From Sipunculus nudus (Eukaryota > Annelida > Sipuncula > Golfingiida > Sipunculidae), in NCBI GenBank assembly GCA_026874595.1, contig CM049313.1, forward strand, positions 10,847,508 through 10,911,507: a stretch of DNA of 64,000 nucleotides. Direction: 5' to 3'. Shown here in pieces: positions 12,801-23,148 of the stretch. Position numbers and translations under genes: made by a program. Below the pieces are notes generated by a model, which was not told the DNA's origin, did no database searches, and saw only the letters and a list, made by a program, of their open reading frames with translations. How positions within the stretch are numbered: position 1 is the first letter of the stretch; each line of letters opens with the position of its first letter.

Positions 12801-15800
12801 TCTGTCATTACGAAAGTGACCTTATTAGCCAATCATAAGAGTTCTAACGTTTGAGGTGATCTAATACACACGGTCAATAAACATATCATTTGTCAACAAC
12901 TGTGTTGGATACGGCGACGCAATATTAAAGGAAAAAAAGTCAAAATGCAAATTTTATTTTTTTTCCGAAATGAGGAAATCGGAGGTCGGCGGGTTCGTAA
13001 ACCGAAAAATTAAAAAAGTCTGGCCTTAGGGGCAAGACTGTCAGTAGGATTAGTGAAACAGAATAACATGTAGTTTCATACTCAGCTTGGCAGGTTTATA
13101 AAACTGCTCAACGAATCCTTTATATATGTATCCAAGGCTGATCAAGACCCAGATAAGGATATGCAGGATACATCCTTCACAGAGTCAAATAGTCAAATGC
13201 AAATCATCTCTCTGTTTTCATAATATTATCTCGTCACAATTTATTAAAAATCATCATAAATAACTTTATTAAAAGCACATTTTTTCAAATGAACAATACT
13301 GTTGTCTACTTTGACCACTGAGCGAAAGGGTCATATAATCAATATACCATGATAACGGAATGTTAGACATTTCTTGAGATCACATATGTACATACCTTCT
13401 GTCCAGGTGTGGGCCCCTGCATCTGTATTGTAGAAGGTACCCTGATATCTGAGCTCCTTTGTGCTGTCACTGTGCCACTGTGAGTAGAAGGTCCCATATC
13501 CCTTTGAAAATGGATAATATAAGTATACTATATACAGTGAGGTGTAATAATTAATAAAAATCAATACAGTCATTCTGTAATTACATTAATCGGCACCAAC
13601 ATGAATATTGAGTTTTATTCATGAATTGAAATAACATTTTTTTGTAATTGAGTAATGAGAATGTCCTTTTCATGTTTTTTTCTGAACTGTGCATGAGTTA
13701 ATGTTGGGAATTCATTTTTCCCCATTGAGCGAATAAACAAGTGGGAGATTATATTACAGGGGAAGCAGCATCATCTCTTAAATAAAGAAAACATTCAGGC
13801 AAAGTTTAAAGAGCCTATTCCAATATCTGGCATCTATTAACTAAAGATAGCTTTTTTAAAAACTTGATATGAAAACAGACCAGAAAACACCAATCCTACC
13901 GCAAACAGGCTGTTCATTTTGTTTATATCCACATATTTATAACACTTAAGGGCCCAACAAATTAATCAAAACACATTCAACAAAGACATGTGGAGGCATC
14001 AGATGAGGCAGAGTTTAGCGATTGGCGATTTTCAACTAGTGACCATTCAACTTCTGCATATGTGCAACCTACCATCTTATAAGGTTACTTGGTTTTTCTG
14101 TTTGTCAACATTGGTGAATGTACGGTGTGTACTACCAGCTTGTAATTTAAAGGCCTACTCTCTCTTTAATCAGGAATCAGTTGTACCCATAACGTGCATT
14201 ATATTTCCTCTTACATTGTCTATATTACCTAGTAAACCAAGTATCTGAAATATTGTTCAACATGATACATCCTACCTGTTAATATAAAACCGGTTGTGGC
14301 AATCTGATTAGCTCCTTTGTTCAGATATCTTGCCGTTTCGAACTGCTTTTTCGTCTTTTTCAAATACTTTAGTATGCAGTTAGATCATGATTGCGGGAAG
14401 TCTGTGGCGTGTGCAATGACGTGTTTGGTTGTGTTTGAGATAAACATTGCCGTTTGTGTAAGACACACCACCATTTGTTGACCACGTTTTATTCGCCTGG
14501 GATACAACTTGTATGTCAATGGTACGCTAAGATATGGAATTCTCCCACATCTTAAGCATGTTGTAAGTGATATACGCTAGTGGGTAGGCTTTTAACAAGC
14601 TCATACATCCGTCACAGAGGCATTATAAGAAATTTTCCATAACAGGTTTTACCTATATTCATCAATATGTCGGTAGTGTCTATCCGCACGACCGTCGTGC
14701 GGATTAGCTTTCTTATCCGCACGACAGCCACGTGTTCCCATGTATCATACACTAAATATATATTAAATTTTCATAAAATAATTACTATAATAATCAGAGG
14801 AATTATAATTTTTGGTAAACTGATACAAAACAAAACTCATTAACAGAAATAAACATACCACAAACTACACAAAGTACTTGCTATATGACAGCTGGCCAAG
14901 GAATATTCGTTTAATAGGCCCGGCCTAGGCTTTTCCAGTGCACCGATTGTGTCTAACTTGTAACTTTATGTAAGTATTAAGTTTACGTAAATAACCCAGC
15001 ATCTACAACTTTTAAATAGTTCTGTTGTGCTGAGGTGTCTGTTACCAGCCATATTATTAGCAGTGGTTAGGTTTTATATTATAATATGAGAGGCTGTCGT
15101 GCGGATTGTACTTCTTATCGGCACGACGGTCGTGCCGATAGCCTCGGACCAATATGTCAGCACATTTAGCATATATACGCTAGTGGGTATGCCTTTGACA
15201 AGCTCATACATCCGTCACAGAGGCATTATAAGAACCTTCCGTAACAGGTTTTACCTATATTCATCAATATATCAGCACATTTAGCCAAATATCACACTGA
15301 TTCCACAGAAAAGGCAGGGGAACAGGTATATATTAAAGCCAGTGGTTTATAATCTTGGAGGATTGATGCACAAATGACTATTATTTTATAATGTTCCAAA
15401 GTCCTCCTTTATTATTATCCTTACTTTGCTTCAATAAGCGCCATTTTGTCGGGTATGGTTCTCCTAAGAGTTACACCCCCTTGTGACGCTTCTTTGAGAT
15501 CCCATGTTGTCTCGATGGCTCCCTGGTTACCAGGTCGCTGTGGTGCATCCAGTGATGGTAAAGTCAGGATCTTGTTGTTCAGCTGGTTCAGGACCTGTTC
15601 TGTTTTACTCTGTGATAACAAAGGTATCTAGCATTAACACAGCACTGTTATATACCTCTGCATGGGGAAAACAGAATACAAGGGTTACCCTGGTGCCTAG
15701 TGGGAAATTTACATAACAATAATACCAAGGTACAAGGGTGCCCAACTGGAGTGGTACAGCCACCTCAAATGTTGATTAAAAACTGAATAACAAGCCATGG

Positions 15801-18800
15801 TAACACAAATGTCTCGTGAGACATAACAATCCCTACTATGCAGATAAAAAAAAATATCTGTATTTGTATGATATAAATATTTGTGTGCAGGACCTAATGG
15901 GTAACATATTTACCATCTGAGCAGTCATGTTATACCTCTCAGTCATATGAACATTGATTATCTACCTTTTGCATATTTCTTAGGATCAGAGGGAAATTAT
16001 CCTATTACAGTACTCTATTAACCTATTAGATATGAGTTTTTTTTATAATTATATATGTATGATGTCAATTTGCATGATCCATTTTAGTATGAATTTTAAT
16101 GTTGGTAAAGAACAGAGTGCACATATTTTCATATTTTATAAATACATTATTTTTCCAGTACAGCATTTGAGGTAGTTGTATAGGTAAGCTGCTTACCCGT
16201 AGACCCTCTTCAGTTCGTGCTATTGCCCCATCAAGTTCTGCGAGTTTATTGTCCTTGCTGACATCACCTTGGGCATGCAGCTTCTCACGTAGGCCTTGGA
16301 GCTCTTCTTGTACCTGTAAGAGTCATATATTTAATAAAATCTGATTTATTAGAGCTGACATGAAGTGCAACATGCATATTTCAGTGTGAAATAAAATGAA
16401 TGATGTATTATGAAAATCAAGTATCATCATTTAATACTACATTTCACGGTCAGCAATCACAACATCTTCAGACTTTTGCCCATTTCTAAAGAAAAGTTTT
16501 CACATACTTTAAGCATTTATAGACACTAGTGCACTGAGAACTTCTATGTAAACAGTAAAACATGCCAGGCATCTATCATCAGGCCGAGGTCAAGCTCAGT
16601 TTCTTGTACTTTAACCCTGTCCTCAAGTAAAATATCCATGTTATATGAATAAATAGTTTTGTAATTGCACCATAAGTGGTGCTTCGCAACTTACGATTAA
16701 TCTGGGAGTTAAGGTAGCACTTGGGAGCACTAAAAATGCTTTTAGACGTGCATGAGTTTCTAATGAGATACTTGGGTTGCATTGCTTTGTAAGTATGCAC
16801 TTGGATAATATGTTCCATGATCTTTTTTGAGCAAGTAATGTGGCGCAGATAAGGGTTTGCTTGCCAGATTATGTTTGTTCATATGGTCAAAAGAAGACAG
16901 AAATTCCTTGGATTTTTGTTAGGGCACCGAAAGAGTGTATACTGTGCATTTCTGTCTCTGTATATGGAGACAGATACAGTGTCTACTCTTCCACAACTCA
17001 GTTTCTATAATTAATGTCTTGGGCTCCTGATCATGAGGTTAAAAGTTGGATTCATGACCTACACAACCTTCTATTTATTGATTCATGGTAGTATACATTA
17101 TTATGGTATGATTGCCAGGATATCTGGCACAATATATACCATATGGGGGGGGGGGGGGGAATAAGGCCTAAATATGAGCCAATTGTTTCAGCCAGCGGGA
17201 TGCATGTATCACATTTCAGCTGGGTGGGCCAGGCTGGCAGTGATGATGAAACACACACACACCACGAGAACAATTGCGCTGGCTCACCAAGGACAGATAT
17301 CCAAAATGCAGGGTTACAAGTCCTGCACAGCATTTTTTTAAAATGTGGGTTCAGTGCCTTCTTGGCCTAGAACTACTTTACCCTTGTAAAAATAATAAAT
17401 CAATATCTTAGGAAAAATAGGCATCATTTCTTGACTTATTTTTTTTTACGTGATATGTGTACACAACATCATTGACAAAATCAACAAATATGGGTGAACC
17501 ATTAACATACATAGATCAGCAAAAACATTAAGTGAACCTTCATTTTCTTTTTAAACCATGTGGGTTCAATGCCTAATAGGCTTCTACTTTATATTTAAAT
17601 AAGTAATATATTATAGTAATTTATAAGTTAGAAATATACAGTAAAAAATAAGCATCACCTCTTTGACTTATTTTTCTGGACGTTTTATGGGACAACATTG
17701 ACAAAAATACCTAAACTGCAAAAGTGGGTTCACTTTGCATAAAATAAATGTGGGTTCACAGGCAGAAATGTGGGATTTCGTAAAAATAAAAATGTGGGTT
17801 CATTAGTTGAAGGTCTATTATGCATTGAACCCCCATTTTTCTGCATAAAATGTGGGTTCAATTGTTCTTTTAGCTCCTTGAAGTTTAGCCCCGCATAATG
17901 CACCTATACCGCACAGACCGTTGTATGCGCTTCGTCTGTCACATAAATGAAGGCAGAGGCCTGGGGGAGCGACTGTAGCATCTGTCCTACCGGTTTAGGG
18001 ACCAAAAGTACCCTATCACCTTTCATCCTACCATTCCCACCTCAAGCATTTCTCATACTCATTTTCAACCCCTCTGCCTGTCTATAAGTCTTATATTTAT
18101 TGGTAACACATGATAGAACTGTAAACGGATCTGGCCCTACCTAGGTTTGAACCTGCAATCTCATGATTTCTGACACTGCACTCTAACTATCTTAGCTAAC
18201 TTAATGAGATACCAAACTTGGGTTTCCTGATAATTATAACTGTGTTTTAATGTAGCAACACCTGAAGGTCAGTTGTGAAATTAATGTTTTTGTCAATAAA
18301 TATATTCATTTTAAATTGGGGGCCACGCCCCAAAACCCCCGCTTAGCCTGAAAAACCAAGGATGATATTTAAGGAGAGGGAGGAAAAATCTGAGAAACAA
18401 TATTTTATGCAACACTTCAAAAATGGAGGACATGCTGTGAAATGTGTTATAACTTATAATGACATAAGACAGTGTTAAAGATGGAAATATGGATATACCA
18501 GAAAAAAAAAATTCTTAAGAGATAGGAGTCATACTAGTATATTTTAAAGGAGTGGTACATGCATGTTTTGTCACAAATGAGGTGCCCTGAGAATCATGGC
18601 TGGACAGGCACGGTAGGACGTTGTCTCGTCCCAAGACGTGTGATTCTGCTCCGCTCCACTCCTCTCCGTCAACAACGTCTTGGGAACGACTCTTAGGAAA
18701 ATGCCTCGTAAGGTTCCAAATAGGAGACCCCTTTGGAATCGTATAATTGACATTTCAAGCGGTGTCAACATAAAATAATTACCTTTTTGTTGCCTTTGAA

Positions 18801-21692
18801 TTTTTTATGAAACATCTGCAAAGTATTGGCACCAAAATAATGCTCAATAGCCCTACTTTTCCATAATTTTGCCAAGAGCTGATGTGTTTACATAGAATAC
18901 AGGCCGCCATGATAACATGGAGTGACCCACGGTCCTTTGCAATGGGATTTAGAATAGGAACCCGCTCTGATCTTATCGCTGTTTGAACTGGAAAAAGAGG
19001 GCGATAACAGATGTCAGGTACCAGTGGATCAATGTCCGCTCATTACAAATTCCTGTAATTTGTTATGTTTAAATCACCGCGGGCTCACAAGGATCATTAG
19101 GGACAATTTTTGGCAGAACTAATTAGAAACCGGGCTTCAGCCTACTGCCGGTAAAACGGGTGTCGCATAATAAATTGTTTCCTGGAAAAGGCCGATACAT
19201 ATCATTTTCCTCAGAATTCCCGTATTTAATTTTGCTTATAGCTGGAGTTTATTATATTAGAGGAGGAGGGGTCCGGGGAACCTGGGTTCCCTGTCTGAAC
19301 GGGGGTGTGGGGGCGGATCCCCCACCTAAAGCTTAATTTTCCTGTTAAAATAGTAAATGGTTTCCCATTTTCGCGATAGATGCCTCTTCAATCGCAGATA
19401 TAAATGAACAAAACTTGCTCCTGCTGGTATCTCGTCTTCACGGCTCACTTAGTAGCATGTAGGGCTCCTAGTCCAGAGATCATAAGTTTGATTCCTGATT
19501 CAGGCAACTTCTGATGCTTAGTAGTTGTTTATTTTAGAAGAGTTCAGTGTAGGGACATCTACAGGGAAAAGTAGGAGTTAAAATAGGGAATGAGAGGTGA
19601 CAATTTTATTTATATGTTCCTCAATACAAGCGAAGCCTGCGTTCTATAGTGGCTCCCAATTTTTCATAAATATATTAAGGTAAGAATGTGGTAAAGTTGC
19701 CATAAAAACTCATTTACTATCAAAGACACTAAAGGATGCATTTTGGTGTGTATATTTAGTAGTTTTAAGAGTTATTTGGTGCCTTCTACCAGTGTTTACC
19801 ATTTCACAGTAATGAGGCCTAACTGTACAGGTCATTCCCACAACTGTAATGTATCACATTTGTGGATCCGCAACAAGGTAGGACGGATTCGGTACGAATA
19901 TAGAATACCTCAGGCACCTAAACCGGCCAACATAACTGGCCCACCCTGTCTATTGCAAGAGATGTATGTATTTAGTAACACATACCGTCACTAATAACTG
20001 TCTATTTGTCCATTCCTTCTAAGTGTTCTATTATTTGATCCTGTATTCCACCCCCTTCCGTCTTTCCTAAACCAACGCCGCCATGTTGTCATAGGCTTCC
20101 CCTACTTTCTCCATTACGTCATCAGGAATCACCATCTCACACAATCTCATCCATTCACTATCTCGCTACACTTCACTTCGTTCCTGTGCCATTTCTCCAC
20201 GATCTTTTCCTACTGATTCATTGATCTATCACTCATCCATTCCTCCCACAAGGGGGGTTGGGGGGGGGGGGGTCTCCCCCCCAATTATTCCTCATTATTT
20301 ATCATTCATTCTTACCATTCTACCTATTACAGGGGGGGTTTGGGGGGTCTCCCCATCATTATTCCTCATTATTTATCATTCATTCTTACCATTCTACCTA
20401 TTACAGGGGGGGTTTGGGGGGTCTCCCCCCATCATTATTCCTCATTATTTATCATTCATTCTTATCATTATTCCTCATTATTTATCATTCATTCTTATCC
20501 TATTACAGGGGGGTTTGGGTGGTCTCCCCCCATTATTATTCCACTTTATTTCTTATTCATTATTATCATTCTACCTAATACAGGGGGGTTTGGGGGTCTC
20601 CCCCCAATTATTCCTCATTATTTATCATTCATCCCTATCATTCTACCTTATACAGGGGGGTTTGGGGGGTCTCTCTCCAATTATTTCTCATTATTTATCA
20701 TTCATTATAATCATTCTACCTAATACAGGGGGGTTTATGGGGGTCTCCCTCCATCATTATTTCACATTCTATATCATTCATCATTTTACATCATTGTTTC
20801 CATTTTCACTTTCATATCTATTTAGTACCTCGTCTTACTAGGCCTACTACACATTTCCATGTCAAACATATGAATTGACAATTTGGTCTAAGGACGATTT
20901 CGCCCACTATAAATGACGTCATCACAACTCGGGTTCCCCCATCACTTTGACAACGAGACCAACTCACGTGATCATGCTCATTCACGCATAAACATCTTTT
21001 GTCTAAACTTAAATACCCCCATTTTCCGAAAACATTCAACAAGTCTTCATAGCTCAGTGGAAGAGCTCAGGACTTCTCTGCAGACGGTCGCTGGTTCGAG
21101 TCTTGCTCATGGATATGTTCATTGAGTGTCATGTATAATAATCACATATATCTCTGTCTCTTCCAGATCAAACAGTACCGGACATCAGATAGGTACAAGA
21201 CATACCTAATTAACAGTCAGATACTCAGATGTTACAAGTCACATCACAACTCTTCTATTATTTAAAATGAACCCCAAAAAGACTATACCCCATTTTTCCT
21301 CTCTATCCCCATCAAATGTATCGCCCTCTTTAGGACGTTCTGATAACCAGGGTGCCTGAGGTATTCTATATTCGCTCCACGGATTCTATAGTTTGGCCAG
21401 CCCGGGCTGTGGCTCAGTAACCTGGTAACAGACTGTATATACTACAGAGCCACAACTTGGTCTAAGTCTAATGGATTTGGGCCGTGGAATGGAGTATAGT
21501 GACAGTGACATTCAGTGTGTGTGCCTACACTCACACACGCTCAGTCACACTCACAGTCACAGACAGTTCAGTGTGCAGTCGGGTGTGTATTGCAAAGGAG
21601 TCAGGCATAAAGTAATAAAATTAACGACTGACCCTGACGAGGATTTCTCCGACGTCTTCGGCACGAGCTCCATATTCTGTCATAAGCGACAT
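737..21692 (-). CDS. IQCH: IQCH (IQ motif-containing protein H), N-terminal part, nine coding exons
   Basis: Spliced CDS: 21692-21633, 16313-16197, 15609-15425, 13501-13396, 11059-10940, 10158-10084, 9003-8820, 7806-7580, 873-737. All junctions are GT-AG and phases stay in register for 1211 nt (403 codons plus 2 nt). The protein opens with about 20 residues ending DVGEILVR, then a helical stretch VQEELQGLREKL with a later TEEGLR. This follows human IQCH, which has a similar short leader and then a QLKEKL...TETGLR helix. Residues 121-156 and 283-358 are Ser/Pro/Thr-rich and look disordered. Exon 7 holds the conserved-looking SLIERGLIPPAAELTLDPSP, and exon 9 ends in AFKQHYCLSWG. The calmodulin-binding IQ motif and the C-terminal half lie beyond the left edge. 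IQCH is a ciliary/testis-associated protein in vertebrates. The identification comes from recalled similarity plus the head-to-head AAGAB neighbour, as in human. No frameshift or stop was seen. Confidence 0.85.
1576..1644 (+). promoter_or_regulatory. Cluster of six AGGTCA-type half-sites (DR5/DR4)
   Basis: AGGTCA at 1576, 1587, 1608, 1629 and 1639, and GGGTCA at 1619. Spacers are 5 (1576/1587), 5 (1608/1619), 4 (1619/1629) and 4 (1629/1639). These are nuclear-receptor direct-repeat patterns; activity is unknown. IQCH intron. Confidence 0.6.
2288..2405 (+). repeat. ~31-bp tandem repeat, about 3.5 units
   Basis: GGCTCTGACAAGAAT(C/A)AATATGAT repeated with short variable tails. IQCH intron. Confidence 0.85.
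2552..3240 (+). repeat. Pair of direct ~40-bp repeats
   Basis: TATAAATCAAAGTTCTGA(A/G) and TGATCTTCCAGACAATGTAC occur at about 2551-2592 and 3200-3240, about 650 bp apart. Confidence 0.8.
3655..3735 (+). repeat. 11-bp tandem array (ACAATATGATT)n
   Basis: About seven units with G/A variants. IQCH intron. Confidence 0.85.
4985..5345 (-). mobile_element. tRNA-derived SINE, family A, copy 1
   Basis: Shares with the other three copies the blocks GAGGTAACTGTCTCAATTTT, AACTAAGT, ATCTGCAGAATT, CCTGGGTGTGT and CACTCGTxTxTGAGTGAA. The tRNA-like head is decayed at the right end. Minus orientation, with a T-run (the A tail) at the left. Confidence 0.7.
6195..6428 (+). mobile_element. tRNA-derived SINE, family B, copy 1
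   Basis: Shares with the copy at 8470 the blocks GGCRACCTGGGTTYGATTCCC (B-box region), GTGGTAGTGGCCC, AAGGTCGGTGGTTTCTTCCAC, the CATGGAGAGT block, and a tail ATCCATGTAAAATAAATAAA. Confidence 0.72.
7580..7806 (-). CDS. IQCH: IQCH coding exon 8
   Basis: Acceptor ATTTTCAG, donor GTATGT, phase 1 to 0. Low-complexity Lys/Pro/Ser/Thr-rich segment with repeated TPxT and SPDK-like motifs; likely disordered. Confidence 0.86.
8470..8710 (+). mobile_element. tRNA-derived SINE, family B, copy 2
   Basis: tRNA-like head with TGATGGTAAAACGCTC and GGGTTTGATTCCC boxes, then TCCGGTTTCCTCCACC and an ATAAATAAA tail. ATCTGATGG at both ends (about 8479 and 8716) may be the target duplication. Confidence 0.75.
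8820..9003 (-). CDS. IQCH: IQCH coding exon 7
   Basis: Acceptor TTAATAG, donor GTGAGC, phase 0 to 1. Contains a helix around HDAKKGILSLIERGLIPP, then a proline-rich end. Confidence 0.87.
10084..10158 (-). CDS. IQCH: IQCH coding exon 6
   Basis: Twenty-five codons, phase 0 to 0, acceptor CAGTCACAG, donor GTACAA. Product TAHIVRGSTVEPLAV...RVDPQ. Confidence 0.83.
10940..11059 (-). CDS. IQCH: IQCH coding exon 5
   Basis: Forty codons, phase 0 to 0, acceptor TTACCAG, donor GTAATA. Product begins AQTEWNSRVMQNPYNPLNRE and ends LVQRDTKQ. Confidence 0.85.
11224..13025. mobile_element. PIF/Harbinger-like non-autonomous transposon
   Basis: Inverted ends of about 35 bp (GGCCAGACTTTTTTAATT, then a shared CGGTTTACGAAC-type block) lie at 11224-11258 and 12991-13025, flanked by TTA on both sides (11221-11223, 13026-13028). 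TTA duplication and this tip pattern fit PIF/Harbinger. The 1802-bp interior has no open frame over 60 codons. It sits in the intron between IQCH exons 4 and 5. Confidence 0.82.
11868..11975. repeat. 54-bp direct tandem duplication
   Basis: Two copies starting GATTATACAACAACTGC at 11868 and 11922 with a few substitutions, inside the Harbinger-like element. Confidence 0.85.
13026..13395. other. IQCH intron 4 remainder
   Basis: Right of the Harbinger-like element; AT-rich, nothing recognised. The part left of the element (11060-11220) and 10159-10939 also show nothing. Confidence 0.6.
13396..13501 (-). CDS. IQCH: IQCH coding exon 4
   Basis: Phase 2 to 0, donor GTATGT, acceptor TTTCAAAG (weak pyrimidine tract). 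Reads a Ser/Thr/Gln/Pro-rich linker (DMGPSTHSGTVTAQRSSD and on). Another frame over this exon is also open, but only this frame keeps phase with both neighbours. Confidence 0.78.
13800..14290 (+). repeat. Dispersed repeat, copy 1 of 3
   Basis: Shares TTAACTAAAGATA, CAGGCTGTT, TTTTGTTTATATCCA, ACACATTCAACAA and TTTGTCAACATTGG landmarks with 38200-38640. Confidence 0.65.
14571..15290. repeat. ~116-bp direct duplication split by the hairpin MITE
   Basis: TATACGCTAGTGGGTA... to CCTATATTCATCAATAT occurs at about 14571-14671 and again at about 15174-15275. Removing the 478-bp MITE and one target copy leaves a simple tandem duplication, so the duplication probably preceded the insertion. Confidence 0.75.
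14672..15149. mobile_element. Hairpin MITE with 8-9 bp target duplication
   Basis: Inverted ends each contain a self-complementary ATCCGCACGACCGTCGTGCG-type stem plus a second CCGCACGACAGCC block (14678-14732 and 15091-15143). It is flanked by CAATATGTC at 14663-14671 and 15150-15158. No coding. It lies between IQCH exons 3 and 4. Confidence 0.8.
15425..15609 (-). CDS. IQCH: IQCH coding exon 3
   Basis: Acceptor TTATCACAG, donor GTAAGG, phase 0 to 2. Continues the helix (SKTEQVLNQLNNKILT), then a less ordered part ending IPDKMALIEA. Confidence 0.87.
16197..16313 (-). CDS. IQCH: IQCH coding exon 2
   Basis: Thirty-nine codons, phase 0 to 0, with acceptor CTTACAG and donor GTAAGC. Encodes a charged amphipathic helix (VQEELQGLREKL... 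to ARTEEGLR) that is the best match to vertebrate IQCH. Confidence 0.88.
18105..18215 (-). mobile_element. tRNA-like SINE fragment
   Basis: On the minus strand TTAGCTAAGATAGTTAGAGTG resembles an A box and GGTTCAAACCT a B box, about 30 nt apart. IQCH intron 1. Confidence 0.55.
19435..19560 (+). mobile_element. tRNA-like SINE fragment
   Basis: GGCTCACTTAGTAGCATG (A-box-like) and AAGTTTGATTCCTGA (B-box-like), followed by a short decayed body. Confidence 0.5.
20240..20765. repeat. G-run/C-run minisatellite, ~7 units of about 70-100 bp
   Basis: Each unit has TATCATTCATTCTTA, CATTCTACC and TTACAG, then a run of 6-7 G, TTT, 5-6 G, TCT and 4-7 C. The track is open in three frames only because of its composition. 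IQCH intron 1. Confidence 0.9.
21040..21115 (+). mobile_element. tRNA-like sequence (SINE head or tRNA pseudogene)
   Basis: Strong D-arm (TAGCTCAGTGGAAGAGC) and T-arm (GGTTCGAGTC), but the acceptor arms do not pair and the anticodon stem is poor. A SINE head or pseudogene is more likely than a functional tRNA. Confidence 0.5.
21633..21692 (-). CDS. IQCH: IQCH coding exon 1
   Basis: Twenty codons from an ATG at 21692. The donor is AGG|GTCAGT and the exon ends in phase 0, as exon 2 requires. The last residues (DVGEILVR) resemble the leader of human IQCH. The non-canonical +3 C of the donor is the main uncertainty. An antisense open frame over the same bases is a shadow. Confidence 0.72.
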
Positions 21693-22529
21693 GATAATAC
21701 CATAAATACAAAATCAGAAATCTGTAAACATGATCACAGATTCATCCATGACCCAAGCCCCTTACCCTGGAAACAACATTAAACAACTTGTTTCGATGAC
21801 GTATTACACAAATTTCTTATGATAGTATATCGGGACTGCCTAAAACGCGTGCACGCCTGCGTGCACGCCTACGTGCACGCAGTTTCGACTGCTTTAGCAA
21901 GTGCCTAAACCGCGTGCGGCCCGATTTGCGGACAACAACGTCTGGCCAGAAAAATAGTTATTTTTAGGGGTGTTTTGTTAGTTTGTCTGAGGGAACTTTA
22001 TATGATTTATGCGGGGAATAACATGAATATTTTTTTACTATAAATATGTAGATTACAGCTGTACATCACAAGCATGAATGATATAGCCACGACGCGGGGA
22101 GTTACGGCGACGTAACACTGCATGCTGCAACAGGTTTACTTGGAAAAAAAGCAGTTGAGGAGTCCATTTTTTAATTGAATGGCAAAGAGGGCGGACGGAA
22201 AGATAAATATGTAAAAAATTATGTATGAAAATGACTATACTTGGAGGCAATGATCCAGTAAGTATACGCGTTGCAAATATCGTTTTGTAATAACATGCTA
22301 CGTATTATTTACCCCATCAAATTTATTATGACACTTGTGTCTTCTTTATTACTCACAAAGTTCCATGGCTTTTTACTTCTTCAACGTCATGCATTCAATA
22401 CTTGCAGAAAAAAAGATGTAAAAACTAAAAGACAGACATTACCATTTTGAAAGTTCCTGTTTATAATTCAAAGCAATGGCCCAATTTATATATCTATTGA
22501 TAATAGCCTACCAATTTTGACAGGAATAT

Positions 22530-22543
22530 ATATATATATACTA

Positions 22544-22587
<44 letters not shown>

Positions 22588-22662
22588 CTTCGAAAGCTCG
22601 TGTGTTAATAATTTAAACTAGTTAGTCTATCTAAAAGGCGTCACTGTTTATCTTAACTTTCG

Positions 22663-22716
<54 letters not shown>
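22530..22716. repeat. Two (TA)n microsatellites bracketing a 77-bp spacer
   Basis: TA runs at about 22530-22586 and 22664-22716 within the Mutator-like element, separated by unique sequence. A third run lies at about 23779-23822. Confidence 0.9.
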
Positions 22717-22719
<3 letters not shown>

Positions 22720-23148
22720 TAATGGAATAATTACATCAGTTATGTACTGGTACAATAGGACAGGTACCAGTTTACATGAATTCTTAATTGTCTAAATTTT
22801 TGGTGCCATTAAATGTTAAATGTGGATGCCAATTTTGCCAAACATTCACTGGAATAATGGCCAATGTAATACAGAAGCTATGATTTACTCAACCAGTCAC
22901 AGGCAATCAAAACATCAAAGGATCTAATCATTTATTCATTTTTGCTGTATGTATTTAAAATATAAAGATTAGTCATATCGCTAAAGTGACCTGCAAAATA
23001 ACTGAACTGTAATATATTGCTTAATTAAAATGTAAAAAATTATGTATAAAATTAGCTTAATCTGGGATAGTGATCTTAGATTTTACACTTATAAAAAGTT
23101 TTAGTTATTGTGTCCATTTGAATACAACTAACTGACGGTATATCTGAA

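Larger units (their letters stand above)
16314..21632. other. IQCH intron 1 (5.3 kb)
   Basis: Contains a G-run at 17145, scattered TGTGGGTTCA motifs at 17340-17870, SINE fragments at 18105, 19435 and 21040, a GC-rich stretch near 19260-19320 and the G/C minisatellite. 19885-19960 and 21345-21400 share an inverted block (ATAGAATACCTCAGGCACC against GGTGCCTGAGGTATTCTATA). No supported exon. Confidence 0.6.

Noticed and set aside
16579-16818. Minus-strand frame with a GTAAGT donor that could be IQCH exon 1 (MEHIIQ...)
   Set aside because: It ends in phase 1, whereas exon 2 needs phase 0, and the residues do not resemble IQCH. The exon at 21633-21692 fits both phase and sequence.
18571-18771. 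66-codon minus-strand frame in IQCH intron 1
   Set aside because: No phase-compatible splice sites and no recognisable similarity.
20221-20841. 206-codon open frame with repeated LSFIL/YLLQGG units
   Set aside because: It is the translation of the G/C minisatellite, open in three frames at once, with no start context or homology.
21040-21115. Functional tRNA gene
   Set aside because: D- and T-arms look good, but the acceptor stem does not pair and the anticodon stem is broken.
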